A DNA stretch of 64,000 bases from Mycobacteroides sp. CBMA 271 (GTDB lineage: Bacteria; Actinomycetota; Actinomycetes; Mycobacteriales; Mycobacteriaceae). Positions 14,479 through 22,839 of this stretch are shown piece by piece; position 1 is the first letter of the stretch, and each line of letters begins with the position of its first letter. Where the stretch lies: contig NZ_VTHB01000009.1 of assembly GCF_009729205.1 (NCBI RefSeq), forward strand, positions 1-64,000, read 5' to 3'. The notes below the pieces were generated by a model that had not been told where the DNA came from, did no database searches, and worked only from the letters and a program-made list of their open reading frames with translations. The position numbers and the translations under genes are program-made.

Positions 14479-15324
14479 CTACGCGGAGTGTTCCTGGATG
14501 TGCTCCAAAACCAAGGCCGCGGTCTCATCGGGGCGTTCCTCTGCGATCCAATGGGACACGCCTTCGAAGACCTCGAAACGGTAGGGCGCATCGACGTACT
14601 TGGGGTTGGCATCCGCGGCGGCCCGTGTCACTGCCGAGTCTCCGTCACTCCAGATGAAGAGGGTGGGCACTTTGACGGCCGGGGCCGGTGACCGCAGTGA
14701 ATAACGCATTGCGCGATACCAATTGACTGTCGCGGTGGTGGCGCCGGGTTCGTTGAACAACTCGCGGATGCGTTCGGCGAGACGGTCGGAGACCTTCATC
14801 CACGATTTGCCGAATTTCTTGAAAGCTTCCTTGTCGTTGAAGCTGAAGAGCCATTCGGGCAGTTTCGGGATTTGAAACAGGAGCATGTACCAGGAATGCA
14901 GAATCTGACCGCGCGGCATGGCATCCCGGAACGCGCGAGGATGTGGAACCGACAAAACGGAAGCGGTGTGCACCCGGTCGCCGTGATTTCCTGCAACCTG
15001 CCAGGCCACCGCGGCACCCCAGTCATGGGCCAGCACATGGAATTTTGCAACATCGGCCTGGTCGGCGAGGGCGAGAACATCGCCAGCGAGCTTGTCCAGA
15101 GCGTAGTTTTTGACGCCGAGCGGACGGGCACCGGGCGAGTAGCCGCGCTGATCGGGTGCCAATACCCGGAACCCGGCGTCGGTCAGCTTCGGGATGATCT
15201 CTTCCCACATCGTCGAACGCTCCGGAAACCCGTGCAGCGCAACGATTACCGGCCCATCGAGCGGTCCCTCGTCGATGACGTCGAAAGTCAGCCCGTCATT
15301 GGCAAAGGTACTGATTCTGCTCAT
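14479..15324 (-). CDS. Alpha/beta-hydrolase, epoxide-hydrolase-like
   Basis: This 281-residue enzyme has HGFPERS (residues 31-37) as the oxyanion HGxP motif. A nucleophile elbow HDWGAA places Asp101 where epoxide hydrolases and dehalogenases have their nucleophile. An acid is likely in WSDGD (227 or 229), and the base is His258 in GVSHWIAEERP. An Asp nucleophile points to epoxide or C-halogen hydrolysis, not ester cleavage. The stop of this gene is in the duplicated zone: its C-terminal half also exists as the broken copy at 10.5 kb. Its ATG overlaps the stop of the upstream amidohydrolase gene, so they form an operon. Confidence 0.88.
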   Translation of the reverse strand: MSRISTFANDGLTFDVIDEGPLDGPVIVALHGFPERSTMWEEIIPKLTDAGFRVLAPDQRGYSPGARPLGVKNYALDKLAGDVLALADQADVAKFHVLAHDWGAAVAWQVAGNHGDRVHTASVLSVPHPRAFRDAMPRGQILHSWYMLLFQIPKLPEWLFSFNDKEAFKKFGKSWMKVSDRLAERIRELFNEPGATTATVNWYRAMRYSLRSPAPAVKVPTLFIWSDGDSAVTRAAADANPKYVDAPYRFEVFEGVSHWIAEERPDETAALVLEHIQEHSA

Positions 15325-17162
15325 CGGGTGGCGAGCTTCGAGCCGGCTTTGAGGTACCGACCGGTCTGCAGGTCGTGTCCGTACCCCTCGATGAACTCGC
15401 CGAGACGGAACACCACCTTTCCGCTGACCGCGGTGGCCACGACGGTATCGTCGTTGCGGTTCACCATGCGCGACAGGTTGTCGAAGAACGGAGCCTGCGC
15501 CTCGTTGTAGGCGTCCACGGTGCCGTCCAGTTTCTCCGGATCGATGATGACGAAATCGGCGCGGTCGCCCTCACGCAGATGCCCGGCGTCCAATCCGAAC
15601 CAGTCGGCCAGTTCGCCGGTGAGTCGATGCACGGTATGGCCCAGGGACAGGACTGGTTTCCCGGCCTTCTGCGCGTCGTTCATGCGCTTGAGGAAGCGCA
15701 GTGCGAAGTTGTAGAACGCCATATTGCGCAGGTGCGCACCGGCATCGGAGAAGCCCAATTGAAAGTTGGGGTCCTTGGCCATCTCGTCGAGCACCTTGGG
15801 GCGGTGGTTGCCGACGGTGGTGGTCCAGCGGACGTTCTTCTCGCCGTTCTCTACTAGCACGTCTAGGAACGCGTCGAGCGGCTCGATGCCGCGGTCGTCG
15901 CCGATCTGACCGAAGGTCTTGCCGATCAGCGAGGCATCGGGGCATTCGACGATGACGGCATCGTAGAAGTCCTTATGCCACAGGCCCGGCTTGTGCTTCT
16001 TCATGGCGAACTCGCGCCGGAACTTGCGGCGATAGTCCTTGTCGGCCATCAGTTTGTTGCGCTCCAGTTGTTCCTTGATGTGCAGCGCGGCGGTGCCGGC
16101 ACCGAACTCCTCGAACACCGGCAGGTCGATGCCGTCGGAGTACAGCGTGAACGGGACGGGCAGGTGCTGGAACTTGACGTCGGACTTGAAGACCTTGTTG
16201 CCGATCCTGGCGGCGGCGCTGAAGAACACGTTCGCGCCCTTGATGCTCTTGGAGTCGGCCGCGACCAGCAAGCTGACGGGAACGGCCTTGCGGCGCTTGA
16301 AGAAACGGGTTCCCGTGGACAGGAAGAAGAGCACCGCGGTGAGCGGGTTATTGATGTTCGGGGCGCTCTGCAGGATGCGGTCGCGCTTGCGCAGCACGTT
16401 GATGAGGCGCCAGCGCTCATGCCACCAGGCGTAGGTGGATGGCAGCGCGCGTGAGCGGTAGCGGTCGCCGTCGAGCTTATCGATGGGGGCATCCATGCCG
16501 GACATGCCGAGCATCCCTGCATCGAGTGCCTTGTCGAGCATGTCGGCCATGCGGTCGAGTTCCTTGCGGGTGGGGAAGGACCAGTTGTTGGTGGCCCGGC
16601 CCAGTCCCATCACGGCGGTGCGCAGGTCCGAATGGCCAAGGAAGGACGTCACATTCGGGCCGAGCGGCAGGGCGTCGATCTTCTTGACGTAGCTTTCCGG
16701 GTCGGTCCAGTCCTGGAACTCGTTGAGGGCGCCGATCACATGCTTGCGCGGCACCGCTTCCACACGGCTGAACAGGTCGGCGGCGTCATCGGGCTTGGCA
16801 TAGACGGTCGACATGGAACAGCAGCCCAGCACGATGGTGGTGACGCCGTGGCGCACCGACTCGTCGAGTCCGGGGTTGAGCAGCACCTCGGCGTCGTAGT
16901 GGGTATGCATATCGACGAACCCCGGCAGCACCCACTTGCCGCCGGCGTCGATCACCTCGGGGCAACCAGTCTCGTCCAGGGGTGCGGAGGAGGTGGCGGT
17001 GACTCGCCCGTCCTTGATGCCGAGGTTGGCAATGCGTGGTTCGGACTTGGTGCCGTCGAACCAGAGACCGTCGCGAATGATGAGGTCGTACTCGCTCGTG
17101 GATGAGCCGCTTGCGCGAAGACCGCTTGATGATGAGCCGCTTGCGCGAAGACCGTCTGACAT
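15321..17162 (-). CDS. Amidohydrolase, D-aminoacylase-like
   Basis: This 613-residue metal-dependent hydrolase begins, after a repeat-derived leader, with YDLIIRDGLWFDGTK. VDMHTHYDAEVLLNP is the HxH metal site near residues 85-92, and LGFSDAGAHLRNM near 490 carries the late Asp. The domain end shows GDRADFVIIDPEKLDGT, usual for N-acyl-D-amino-acid deacylases. The first 22 residues (MSDGLRASGSS, SSGLRASGSS) come from the two dispersed repeat units at 17101-17160, and no better start lies between them and the conserved part. It probably releases an N-acyl group or opens a cyclic amide; the substrate is unknown. It is the first gene of an operon with the epoxide-hydrolase-like gene. Confidence 0.87.
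   Translation of the reverse strand: MSDGLRASGSSSSGLRASGSSTSEYDLIIRDGLWFDGTKSEPRIANLGIKDGRVTATSSAPLDETGCPEVIDAGGKWVLPGFVDMHTHYDAEVLLNPGLDESVRHGVTTIVLGCCSMSTVYAKPDDAADLFSRVEAVPRKHVIGALNEFQDWTDPESYVKKIDALPLGPNVTSFLGHSDLRTAVMGLGRATNNWSFPTRKELDRMADMLDKALDAGMLGMSGMDAPIDKLDGDRYRSRALPSTYAWWHERWRLINVLRKRDRILQSAPNINNPLTAVLFFLSTGTRFFKRRKAVPVSLLVAADSKSIKGANVFFSAAARIGNKVFKSDVKFQHLPVPFTLYSDGIDLPVFEEFGAGTAALHIKEQLERNKLMADKDYRRKFRREFAMKKHKPGLWHKDFYDAVIVECPDASLIGKTFGQIGDDRGIEPLDAFLDVLVENGEKNVRWTTTVGNHRPKVLDEMAKDPNFQLGFSDAGAHLRNMAFYNFALRFLKRMNDAQKAGKPVLSLGHTVHRLTGELADWFGLDAGHLREGDRADFVIIDPEKLDGTVDAYNEAQAPFFDNLSRMVNRNDDTVVATAVSGKVVFRLGEFIEGYGHDLQTGRYLKAGSKLATR
17101..17160. repeat. Dispersed 25-30 bp repeat, locus B (tandem pair)
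   Basis: Two adjacent 30-base units each begin GATGAGCCGCTTGCGCGAAG. They differ only at the end, ACCGCTTGAT against ACCGTCTGAC. They encode the first residues of the minus-strand amidohydrolase (GLRASGSS twice). The start codon of that gene directly adjoins the pair. Confidence 0.92.
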
Positions 17163-17283
17163 GGGGGGCTGCCCTTCGTTGGGTGTTACAGCGAGTCTAA
17201 GAAAGATGGCAACCGATCACAATCTTTATCTGGCTGCCAGTGACCTGTGCCACATTCGTCCCGTGTTCCTCTAGTGTGCACCC

Positions 17284-17880
17284 GTGAGTCCCACTCAGGC
17301 AGAGCGTCGTGAATCGACGATCGCACGACTGCTCGATTCCGGTATCGACACCATTGCTGAGCTGGGATATTCACGTGCCTCCGTGCAGCGGATCGCCAAG
17401 CGTGCCGGGCTCTCGTATGGGGCGCTGTTCCGCCACTTTCCTACCGTCGGCGACTTCATGGCCGAGGTGGCGCGCGAGACATTGCGGCGCCAGTTGGCGA
17501 CGGTGCGGGCCCAGTTCGACGAGGCGGGGGACCGTCTCGCCGAATTCGAGGACGTGATGGTCGTAATGCGGGCGCTCAAGGAGGAGCCCATCAATGCGGT
17601 TCTCTACGAACTCATGGTCGCCGCGCGCACGGACGAACAATTGCGGGCGACCTTGCAGGTGGCGGTCGCCGAGTATGGCGCCCAGATGGTGGGGCTGGCG
17701 CGATCGGTGCCGGGGACCGACCGCCTGTCCGAACCCGAGCTCATCACCCTGGTGTTCATGATCACCGACATGTTCGACGGTGAAGCGCTAGTGAAGACCC
17801 TGCGTCCCTATCCGGAGCTCGTCGCCGGCAGGGACGAGCTGCTGGCCAAGCTGTTGCGGGGATACCGCCCGGATGCATAG
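17284..17880 (+). CDS. TetR-family transcriptional regulator
   Basis: This 198-residue protein starts at GTG 17284. The helix-turn-helix is at residues 33-55: ASVQRIAKRAGLSYGALFRHFP. The C-terminal ligand domain is all-helical. It diverges from the amidohydrolase-hydrolase operon, its most likely target, and purD starts 31 bases after its stop on the same strand. The divergent gap (17163-17283) has AAAGAT and ATCTTT 14 bases apart, a weak operator candidate. Confidence 0.88.
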   Translation: MSPTQAERRESTIARLLDSGIDTIAELGYSRASVQRIAKRAGLSYGALFRHFPTVGDFMAEVARETLRRQLATVRAQFDEAGDRLAEFEDVMVVMRALKEEPINAVLYELMVAARTDEQLRATLQVAVAEYGAQMVGLARSVPGTDRLSEPELITLVFMITDMFDGEALVKTLRPYPELVAGRDELLAKLLRGYRPDA

Positions 17881-17911
17881 CCGGGTATGCCCGGACCGAT
17901 AGGGTTTGGGC

Positions 17912-19171
17912 ATGCGCGTCCTCATTCTTGGATCTGGTGGCCGTGAACACGCTGTGGCGATTGCTCTGCGGCGCGACCCGCAGATCGACTATGTCGCCAT
18001 AGCGCCCGGTAACGCAGGGACCGCTGCGGTGGCCGACCAGCATCCGGTGGATATCGGCTCCGGCGCCGAGGTCGCGGCCTTGGCGGTCAAGCTGAAAGTG
18101 GACCTGGTGATCATCGGTCCCGAGGTGCCGCTCGTGCTCGGCGTCGGAGACGCGGTGCGTGCGGCAGGCATCGCCTGCTTCGGCCCGTCGGCGGCGGCCG
18201 CGCGGATCGAGGGGTCCAAGGCGTTCGCCAAGGACGTCATGACCGCCGCCGGCGTGCGCACGGCGCGCAGTGAAATCGTGGACAACCCAGCGCATCTGGA
18301 TGCGGCGTTGGACCGCTTTGCCGACGAACCGGCCTGGGTGGTCAAGGACGACGGCCTGGCCGCGGGCAAGGGCGTGGTGGTCACCGACGATCGTGCCGCG
18401 GCCCGCGCGCACGCCGCGAGCCTGCTCGACGACGGACATCCGGTGCTGCTGGAGTCATTCCTCGACGGGCCCGAGGTCTCGCTGCTGTGCATCGTCGACG
18501 GCGAGACGGTGGTGCCGCTGCTGCCGGCCCAGGACCACAAGCGGGTGGGTGACGGCGACACCGGCCCGAACACCGGTGGCATGGGTGCCTACTGTCCGTT
18601 GCCTTGGCTGTCCGAGGCCGCGGTCACCGAGATCGTTGACACCATCGTCAAACCCGTTGCCGCTGAACTCGTTAAGCGCGGCAGCAGGTTTTCGGGCGTC
18701 TTGTACGCGGGACTAGCCATCACCTCCACGGGCCCCTCCGTTGTCGAGTTCAATTGCCGCTTCGGTGATCCCGAGACCCAGGCGGTGTTGGCGCTGCTGG
18801 AATCCCCACTGGGTCAGCTGTTGAATGCCGCGGCGACGGGGACGCTCCAGGACTTTGGGCCGTTGCGCTGGCAGGAAGGCAGTGCCGTCACCGTGGTGTT
18901 GGCCGCCGAGAACTATCCGTTGCGTCCGCGCACCGGCGATGTGATCACCGGCTCGGAGGCCGATGGGGTGCTGCACGCCGGGACATCACGCCGTGAGGAT
19001 GGCGCCGTCGTATCCGCGGGCGGTCGGGTGTTGTCGGTTGTCGGCACCGGCGCGGACCTGCAGGCCGCGCGTGTCGATGCCTACGCGAAAGTCGCGGCGA
19101 TTCGGCTGCCGGGCAGTCACTTCCGCACCGATATTGGATTGGCTGCGGCAGAGGGACGCATCAGCATTTAG
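17912..19171 (+). CDS. purD: Phosphoribosylamine-glycine ligase (GAR synthetase)
   Basis: This 419-residue ATP-grasp enzyme forms GAR from phosphoribosylamine, glycine and ATP, step 2 of purine synthesis. It begins MRVLILGSGGREHAVA, with the PurD N-domain signature. VVKDDGLAAGKGVVV and the PurD signature FNCRFGDPETQ (near residue 280) follow. ATG 17912 is preferred over the in-frame TTG at 17906. It may be read from the TetR promoter upstream. It ends 11 bases before a convergent esterase gene. Confidence 0.96.
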   Translation: MRVLILGSGGREHAVAIALRRDPQIDYVAIAPGNAGTAAVADQHPVDIGSGAEVAALAVKLKVDLVIIGPEVPLVLGVGDAVRAAGIACFGPSAAAARIEGSKAFAKDVMTAAGVRTARSEIVDNPAHLDAALDRFADEPAWVVKDDGLAAGKGVVVTDDRAAARAHAASLLDDGHPVLLESFLDGPEVSLLCIVDGETVVPLLPAQDHKRVGDGDTGPNTGGMGAYCPLPWLSEAAVTEIVDTIVKPVAAELVKRGSRFSGVLYAGLAITSTGPSVVEFNCRFGDPETQAVLALLESPLGQLLNAAATGTLQDFGPLRWQEGSAVTVVLAAENYPLRPRTGDVITGSEADGVLHAGTSRREDGAVVSAGGRVLSVVGTGADLQAARVDAYAKVAAIRLPGSHFRTDIGLAAAEGRISI

Positions 19172-19182
19172 GCTGTGCGCAA

Positions 19183-19992
19183 CTAGGCGGCCAGGATCGG
19201 CGCGATCCAGCCCAGCGCCTGCGGGACCTGCGACAGCCAATACCTACCCTCGTGCGCGCCCGGACCGAACTCTCCGGCGGGTGGCGCCGCGAGCTGCTCG
19301 GCGAAAACCTTGCTCGCCGTGAAGAACCTGTCGTCGTATCCGGATGACACCCACACCGGCATCCCATTGAGCTGGGGTCGACCGAAAACCGTGTTCTCTT
19401 CCCAGTTTTCCTCGTTGTCGAAGGCGTCGGCGGTGGCCTCGGGATAGGACAACCACAGTGAGGGGCTGACTGCGGCGACGGCCGCCGTCCGCGGCCCGCC
19501 GAGACGGGCACCGTTCAGTAGCGCGCCGTAGCCGCCCGCGGACCAACCCATAAAGGCCACCCGAGACACGTCGAGCCCCTCCTGCTCGGCGAGCATCGGG
19601 AGGAACTCGTCGAGGATCATGGCGCCGGGATCGTCACCGTTCCTATGCGGATGCCAATAGCTGTTGCCGCCGTCGATGGCCGCAACCGCGAAGGGCGGCG
19701 CCCCCGCCGCGACCAAATCCCCGAGCATCCGCTCATAACCCCAGTAGATGGTTCGGTCGGCGTTCTCGTCGCGGCCGTGCAGCATGATCACCGGTCGCAC
19801 CGGCCAGTCCACTCCCGGCGGCCTGGCAATCTTCCAGCCGGTGGAGATGCCGCCGCGGGCCTCGGAGATAAAGGACCCGCTGGTGACGTCGGCGGCGGCC
19901 CGTGCGGGCGCAGCCAGCGTCGGAAGAAGGGCAGCACCCGCCCCGAGTGCGGCACCGACCTGCAACAGGCGGCGGCGGCTCATTTCGGTCAC
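19183..19992 (-). CDS. Tat-exported esterase (first of a tandem pair)
   Basis: This 269-residue secreted protein starts at GTG 19992, chosen by alignment with the paralogue upstream: TEMSRRRLLQVGAALGAG faces RDLSRRSLLKLGAATGAG. The twin-arginine signal ends near APARA. The hydrolase domain has an oxyanion region at MLHGRDENADR and the nucleophile elbow GWSAGG (a GxSxG motif), so it belongs to the esterase D/PHB-depolymerase-like group (PF00756). It likely acts on a lipid or cell-wall ester outside the cytoplasm. By place it corresponds to Rv0774c next to purD. The second copy ends 64 bases upstream on the same strand. Confidence 0.85.
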   Translation of the reverse strand: MTEMSRRRLLQVGAALGAGAALLPTLAAPARAAADVTSGSFISEARGGISTGWKIARPPGVDWPVRPVIMLHGRDENADRTIYWGYERMLGDLVAAGAPPFAVAAIDGGNSYWHPHRNGDDPGAMILDEFLPMLAEQEGLDVSRVAFMGWSAGGYGALLNGARLGGPRTAAVAAVSPSLWLSYPEATADAFDNEENWEENTVFGRPQLNGMPVWVSSGYDDRFFTASKVFAEQLAAPPAGEFGPGAHEGRYWLSQVPQALGWIAPILAA

Positions 19993-20056
19993 CCGCGCCA
20001 TAATGCCAGCGGATGGCAAACCCGTCGAGGGAGTTGGCTATCCCGCCACGAGAACG

Positions 20057-20863
20057 TCACGCCGTGAGCAGCGGCGCCATCCATGCCATTTCCGCGCCGA
20101 TCTGCGAGCTCCAGAAGGAGCCGTCGTGGCCACCGGGGCTGAACCCGCCGGCGGGCGGCGTCGGCAGCTGCGCGATGAACTGCTTGGTTGCGCTATAGAA
20201 CGGATCGCTGTCACCGCAGTCGATGCGCAGCGGAATCGAGTTCAGGGCGGCCAGCCCCCACACCGAGTTCGCGGCGTAGTCGTCGGCACCGTCGAAGGCG
20301 CCGGGCGCTGTCGCACCCGAGGATGTCCACAGCGCCGGGCTGACGGCGGTGATGGCTGCGGTGCGCCCAGCGCCCAGGCGTGCGCCGAGCAGCATGGCGC
20401 CGTATCCGCCCATCGACCAACCCAGGAACGCGACTCGCGAGGTGTCCAATCCCTGTTGGGCCAGCAGCGGGATGAACTCATTGAGCACCATGGCACCGGA
20501 ATCCTCGCCGGATGACCGCTTGTGCCAGTATCCGCCGCCGCCGTCCACGCTGGCCAGGGCGAATGGCTTGGCGCCCGAGGCCACGGCCTGCGCCAGCATG
20601 TTCTCTACGCCACCATCCATGACGCCGGCCGCGGTCTGGCCCTTGCCGTGCAGCGCGATGATCGGCCGGATCGGGCCGGTGACGCCGGGCGGGCGCGCGA
20701 TGCGCCATTCGGTGCCGACACCGCCGCGCGCCGCCGAGACGAAGGAGCCCGCGGTGATGGCGCCGTCGGCGCGGGCCGGGAAAGCCCCGGCGCCGAGCAG
20801 GGCGGCACCGGCTCCGGTTGCCGCGCCGAGTTTGAGTAGAGAGCGTCGGGACAGATCACGCAT
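20057..20863 (-). CDS. Tat-exported esterase (second of a tandem pair)
   Basis: This 268-residue paralogue of the adjacent gene shares the twin-arginine signal (LSRRSLLKLG), the ALHGKGQTAAG loop and the nucleophile elbow GWSMGG. The closing segments also match: GEFGPGAHEG in one and GGFSPGGHDG in the other supply the catalytic His region. Identity is clear but far from complete, so the duplication is not recent. Start ATG 20863 gives the shortest Tat leader; in-frame ATGs at 20872 and 20875 are possible. It is divergent from the aminotransferase gene with only 40 bases between. Confidence 0.85.
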   Translation of the reverse strand: MRDLSRRSLLKLGAATGAGAALLGAGAFPARADGAITAGSFVSAARGGVGTEWRIARPPGVTGPIRPIIALHGKGQTAAGVMDGGVENMLAQAVASGAKPFALASVDGGGGYWHKRSSGEDSGAMVLNEFIPLLAQQGLDTSRVAFLGWSMGGYGAMLLGARLGAGRTAAITAVSPALWTSSGATAPGAFDGADDYAANSVWGLAALNSIPLRIDCGDSDPFYSATKQFIAQLPTPPAGGFSPGGHDGSFWSSQIGAEMAWMAPLLTA

Positions 20864-20903
20864 GCCGACCATCATGCCTGCACGGTTCGATACGGTCGCA
20901 ACC

Positions 20904-22082
20904 GTGGCAGATCTCACTCGTTCTCCGTCGCTGCGCTCCGGAATCGCGCCGTTCTACGTCATGGACGTATTGACAGCGGCTGCCGCGCGCCAGCGCACCC
21001 ATGGGGACCTGATCTCGCTGGCCGCCGGGCAGCCGTCAACCGGTGCCCCGGCCGTGGTTCTCGACGCGGTGCGGGAGGCGCTCGGCACGCACGTGCTTGG
21101 TTACACCGAAACATTGGGACTACCGGAACTGCGCGACGCCATTGCCGCGTATCACCGGGAGCGTTCGGGTGTTGAGGTCGGTGCGGACGACGTCGTCGTC
21201 ACCACCGGGTCCTCGGGCGGGTTCACGCTGCTGTTTCTTGCGGCGTTTGATGTCGGGGATACCGTCGTGATGACGCGGCCTGGGTACCCGGCGTACCGCA
21301 ATTGTCTTGCCGCACTGGGCTGCCGGGTCGTCGAGATCGACTGCGGTCCCGAAACCCGGTATCAGCCGACGGTCGCAATGCTGGAGACTGTGGTGAAGGC
21401 GGACGGCCAGGCCCCCGCCGGTCTCATCGTCGCCAGTCCCGCCAACCCCACCGGCACCATCATTGACGCCACCGAGCTGGAGGCGCTCGCGCGGTGGTGC
21501 GAGGCCAACGGCACCCTGCTGGTATCGGACGAGATCTATCACGGACTGTCCTACGGCGATCAGAAGACCTCCAGCGCATGGGAATTCAGCCGTGAAGCGG
21601 TGGTGATGGGGTCGGTGTCTAAGTACTTCTCGATGACGGGTTGGCGGCTGGGCTGGATGCTGGTGCCGCGCCGGTACTTGCGGGCCGTCGACCGGCTCTC
21701 CTCAAACTTCACGATTTGCCCGCCCGCGGTGTCCCAGTACGGTGCGCTGGCGGCATTCAGTTCCGAGGCGCGCGTCGAGCTCGACGGGCACGTGCGTAGG
21801 TATGCCGCGAATCGAGCGCTGCTTATTGACGGTCTCGCCGCCGTGGGCATCACCAAGATCGCCCCGCCCGACGGCGCCTTCTATGCATACGCAGATATTG
21901 ATCACCTGACCGATAACGCCGAGCATTGGTGTGCGGACCTGTTGGCGCGCACGGGGGTAGCCGTCGCACCCGGGATCGACTTCGACACCGTGCACGGCCA
22001 TCACACCGTTCGGCTGAGTTTCGCGGGGAGCGGAGACGCGATCGAGGAGGCATTGCGGAGGCTCGGCCGGGGCCGAAGCTGA
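20904..22082 (+). CDS. PLP-dependent aminotransferase, AspB-like (class I)
   Basis: This 392-residue fold-type I aminotransferase starts at GTG 20904. The upstream open frame that reaches back through the esterase is chance. Key parts are GQPSTGAP, the cofactor-binding TTGSSGGF, SPANPTG with the PLP-binding Asn, SDEIYHGL with Asp and Tyr, and the Schiff-base lysine in GSVSKYFSMTGWRLGW. Arg in TVRLSFAG binds the substrate carboxylate. From memory it matches M. tuberculosis Rv3565 (AspB) closely. It moves amino groups between an amino acid and a 2-oxo acid; the exact substrate is not settled. Confidence 0.9.
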   Translation: MADLTRSPSLRSGIAPFYVMDVLTAAAARQRTHGDLISLAAGQPSTGAPAVVLDAVREALGTHVLGYTETLGLPELRDAIAAYHRERSGVEVGADDVVVTTGSSGGFTLLFLAAFDVGDTVVMTRPGYPAYRNCLAALGCRVVEIDCGPETRYQPTVAMLETVVKADGQAPAGLIVASPANPTGTIIDATELEALARWCEANGTLLVSDEIYHGLSYGDQKTSSAWEFSREAVVMGSVSKYFSMTGWRLGWMLVPRRYLRAVDRLSSNFTICPPAVSQYGALAAFSSEARVELDGHVRRYAANRALLIDGLAAVGITKIAPPDGAFYAYADIDHLTDNAEHWCADLLARTGVAVAPGIDFDTVHGHHTVRLSFAGSGDAIEEALRRLGRGRS

Positions 22083-22146
22083 CTGCTTGCACGAGATAGC
22101 GCAAAACGCCCGTGGGGAAGCGTCGCTGCTGGCAGCATGACATGGC

Positions 22147-22830
22147 GTGACGGTCAGGCAGCAGGTGGAGGTGTTCCCGGATGGGAGCATCGCGCACCGC
22201 CCGCAGGCGACCCCGAAAGGGGAGCGGAGGCGGCGCGCGCTGGTCAGCGCGGCGGCTGACCTATTGCGGGACAACGGTATTGATGCGGTACGGCACCGTG
22301 CGGTGGCGCAACGCGCAGGGCTGCCGTTGGCATCCACCACGTACTATTTCTCCTCGCTGGAAGACCTCATCGCGCGGGCCGTCGAGCACGCAGGGACCCA
22401 TGAGCTGGAACAGATCCAGGAACGGCTGTCTTTGGTTCCGTACCGGCGCCGTGGAGCCGCCGCCACTGCGGAGGCGGTAGTGGATCTGCTCTTCGGCACG
22501 CCGGGCTTCGGCGGCGGAGAACAGCTAGTGTCCCGGTACGAGCGTGAGCTGGCCTGCAGCCGTCATCCTGAACTGCGCGAGGTGCAGCAGAGGTTGCGTG
22601 AACAACGTGACGATGCGGTGGCTCAGGTGGTCCGCCGATCCGGCCGGTCGATCGACAACGACCATGTCGGGGTGCTGATTTCGACAGTTGACGGTGCAAT
22701 GGTCGGGGCGTTCACCGAAGCCGCGACAAGTCCGCAGGCGACGGCGACGGCGATGCTGGTGGACGTCATCGACGTGCTGGCACCCTTAGAAGTTGAACAG
22801 CTGGCCGAGTCGATTTCCTTCCCCCCATAG
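22147..22830 (+). CDS. TetR-family transcriptional regulator
   Basis: This 227-residue protein starts at GTG 22147. The DNA-binding helices are near residues 28-75: ALVSAAADLLRDNGIDAVRHRAVAQRAGL and STTYYFSSLEDL. The ligand domain follows. It sits 9 bases before purB on the same strand, so the two share a transcript, as Rv0775 lies by purB in M. tuberculosis. Whether it controls purine genes or the esterase/aminotransferase cluster is unknown. Confidence 0.87.
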   Translation: MTVRQQVEVFPDGSIAHRPQATPKGERRRRALVSAAADLLRDNGIDAVRHRAVAQRAGLPLASTTYYFSSLEDLIARAVEHAGTHELEQIQERLSLVPYRRRGAAATAEAVVDLLFGTPGFGGGEQLVSRYERELACSRHPELREVQQRLREQRDDAVAQVVRRSGRSIDNDHVGVLISTVDGAMVGAFTEAATSPQATATAMLVDVIDVLAPLEVEQLAESISFPP

Positions 22831-22839
22831 ACTCTTCTT

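Noticed and set aside
10478..14938. Transposon or insertion sequence
   Set aside because: No transposase, terminal inverted repeats or target duplication could be seen; the flanking copies are pieces of a host gene.
17101..17160. Possible CRISPR array
   Set aside because: Only two units lie next to each other without spacers, no cas genes are near, and the units are inside a coding frame.
17163..17283. TetR operator AAAGAT / ATCTTT
   Set aside because: The arms are only 6 bases with 14 between them, and such pairs occur often by chance; mentioned only as a weak candidate in the TetR entry.
20349..20903. N-terminal extension of the aminotransferase frame through the esterase gene
   Set aside because: The aminotransferase family begins near 20904. 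The extension is antisense to a Tat esterase and has no conserved sequence.
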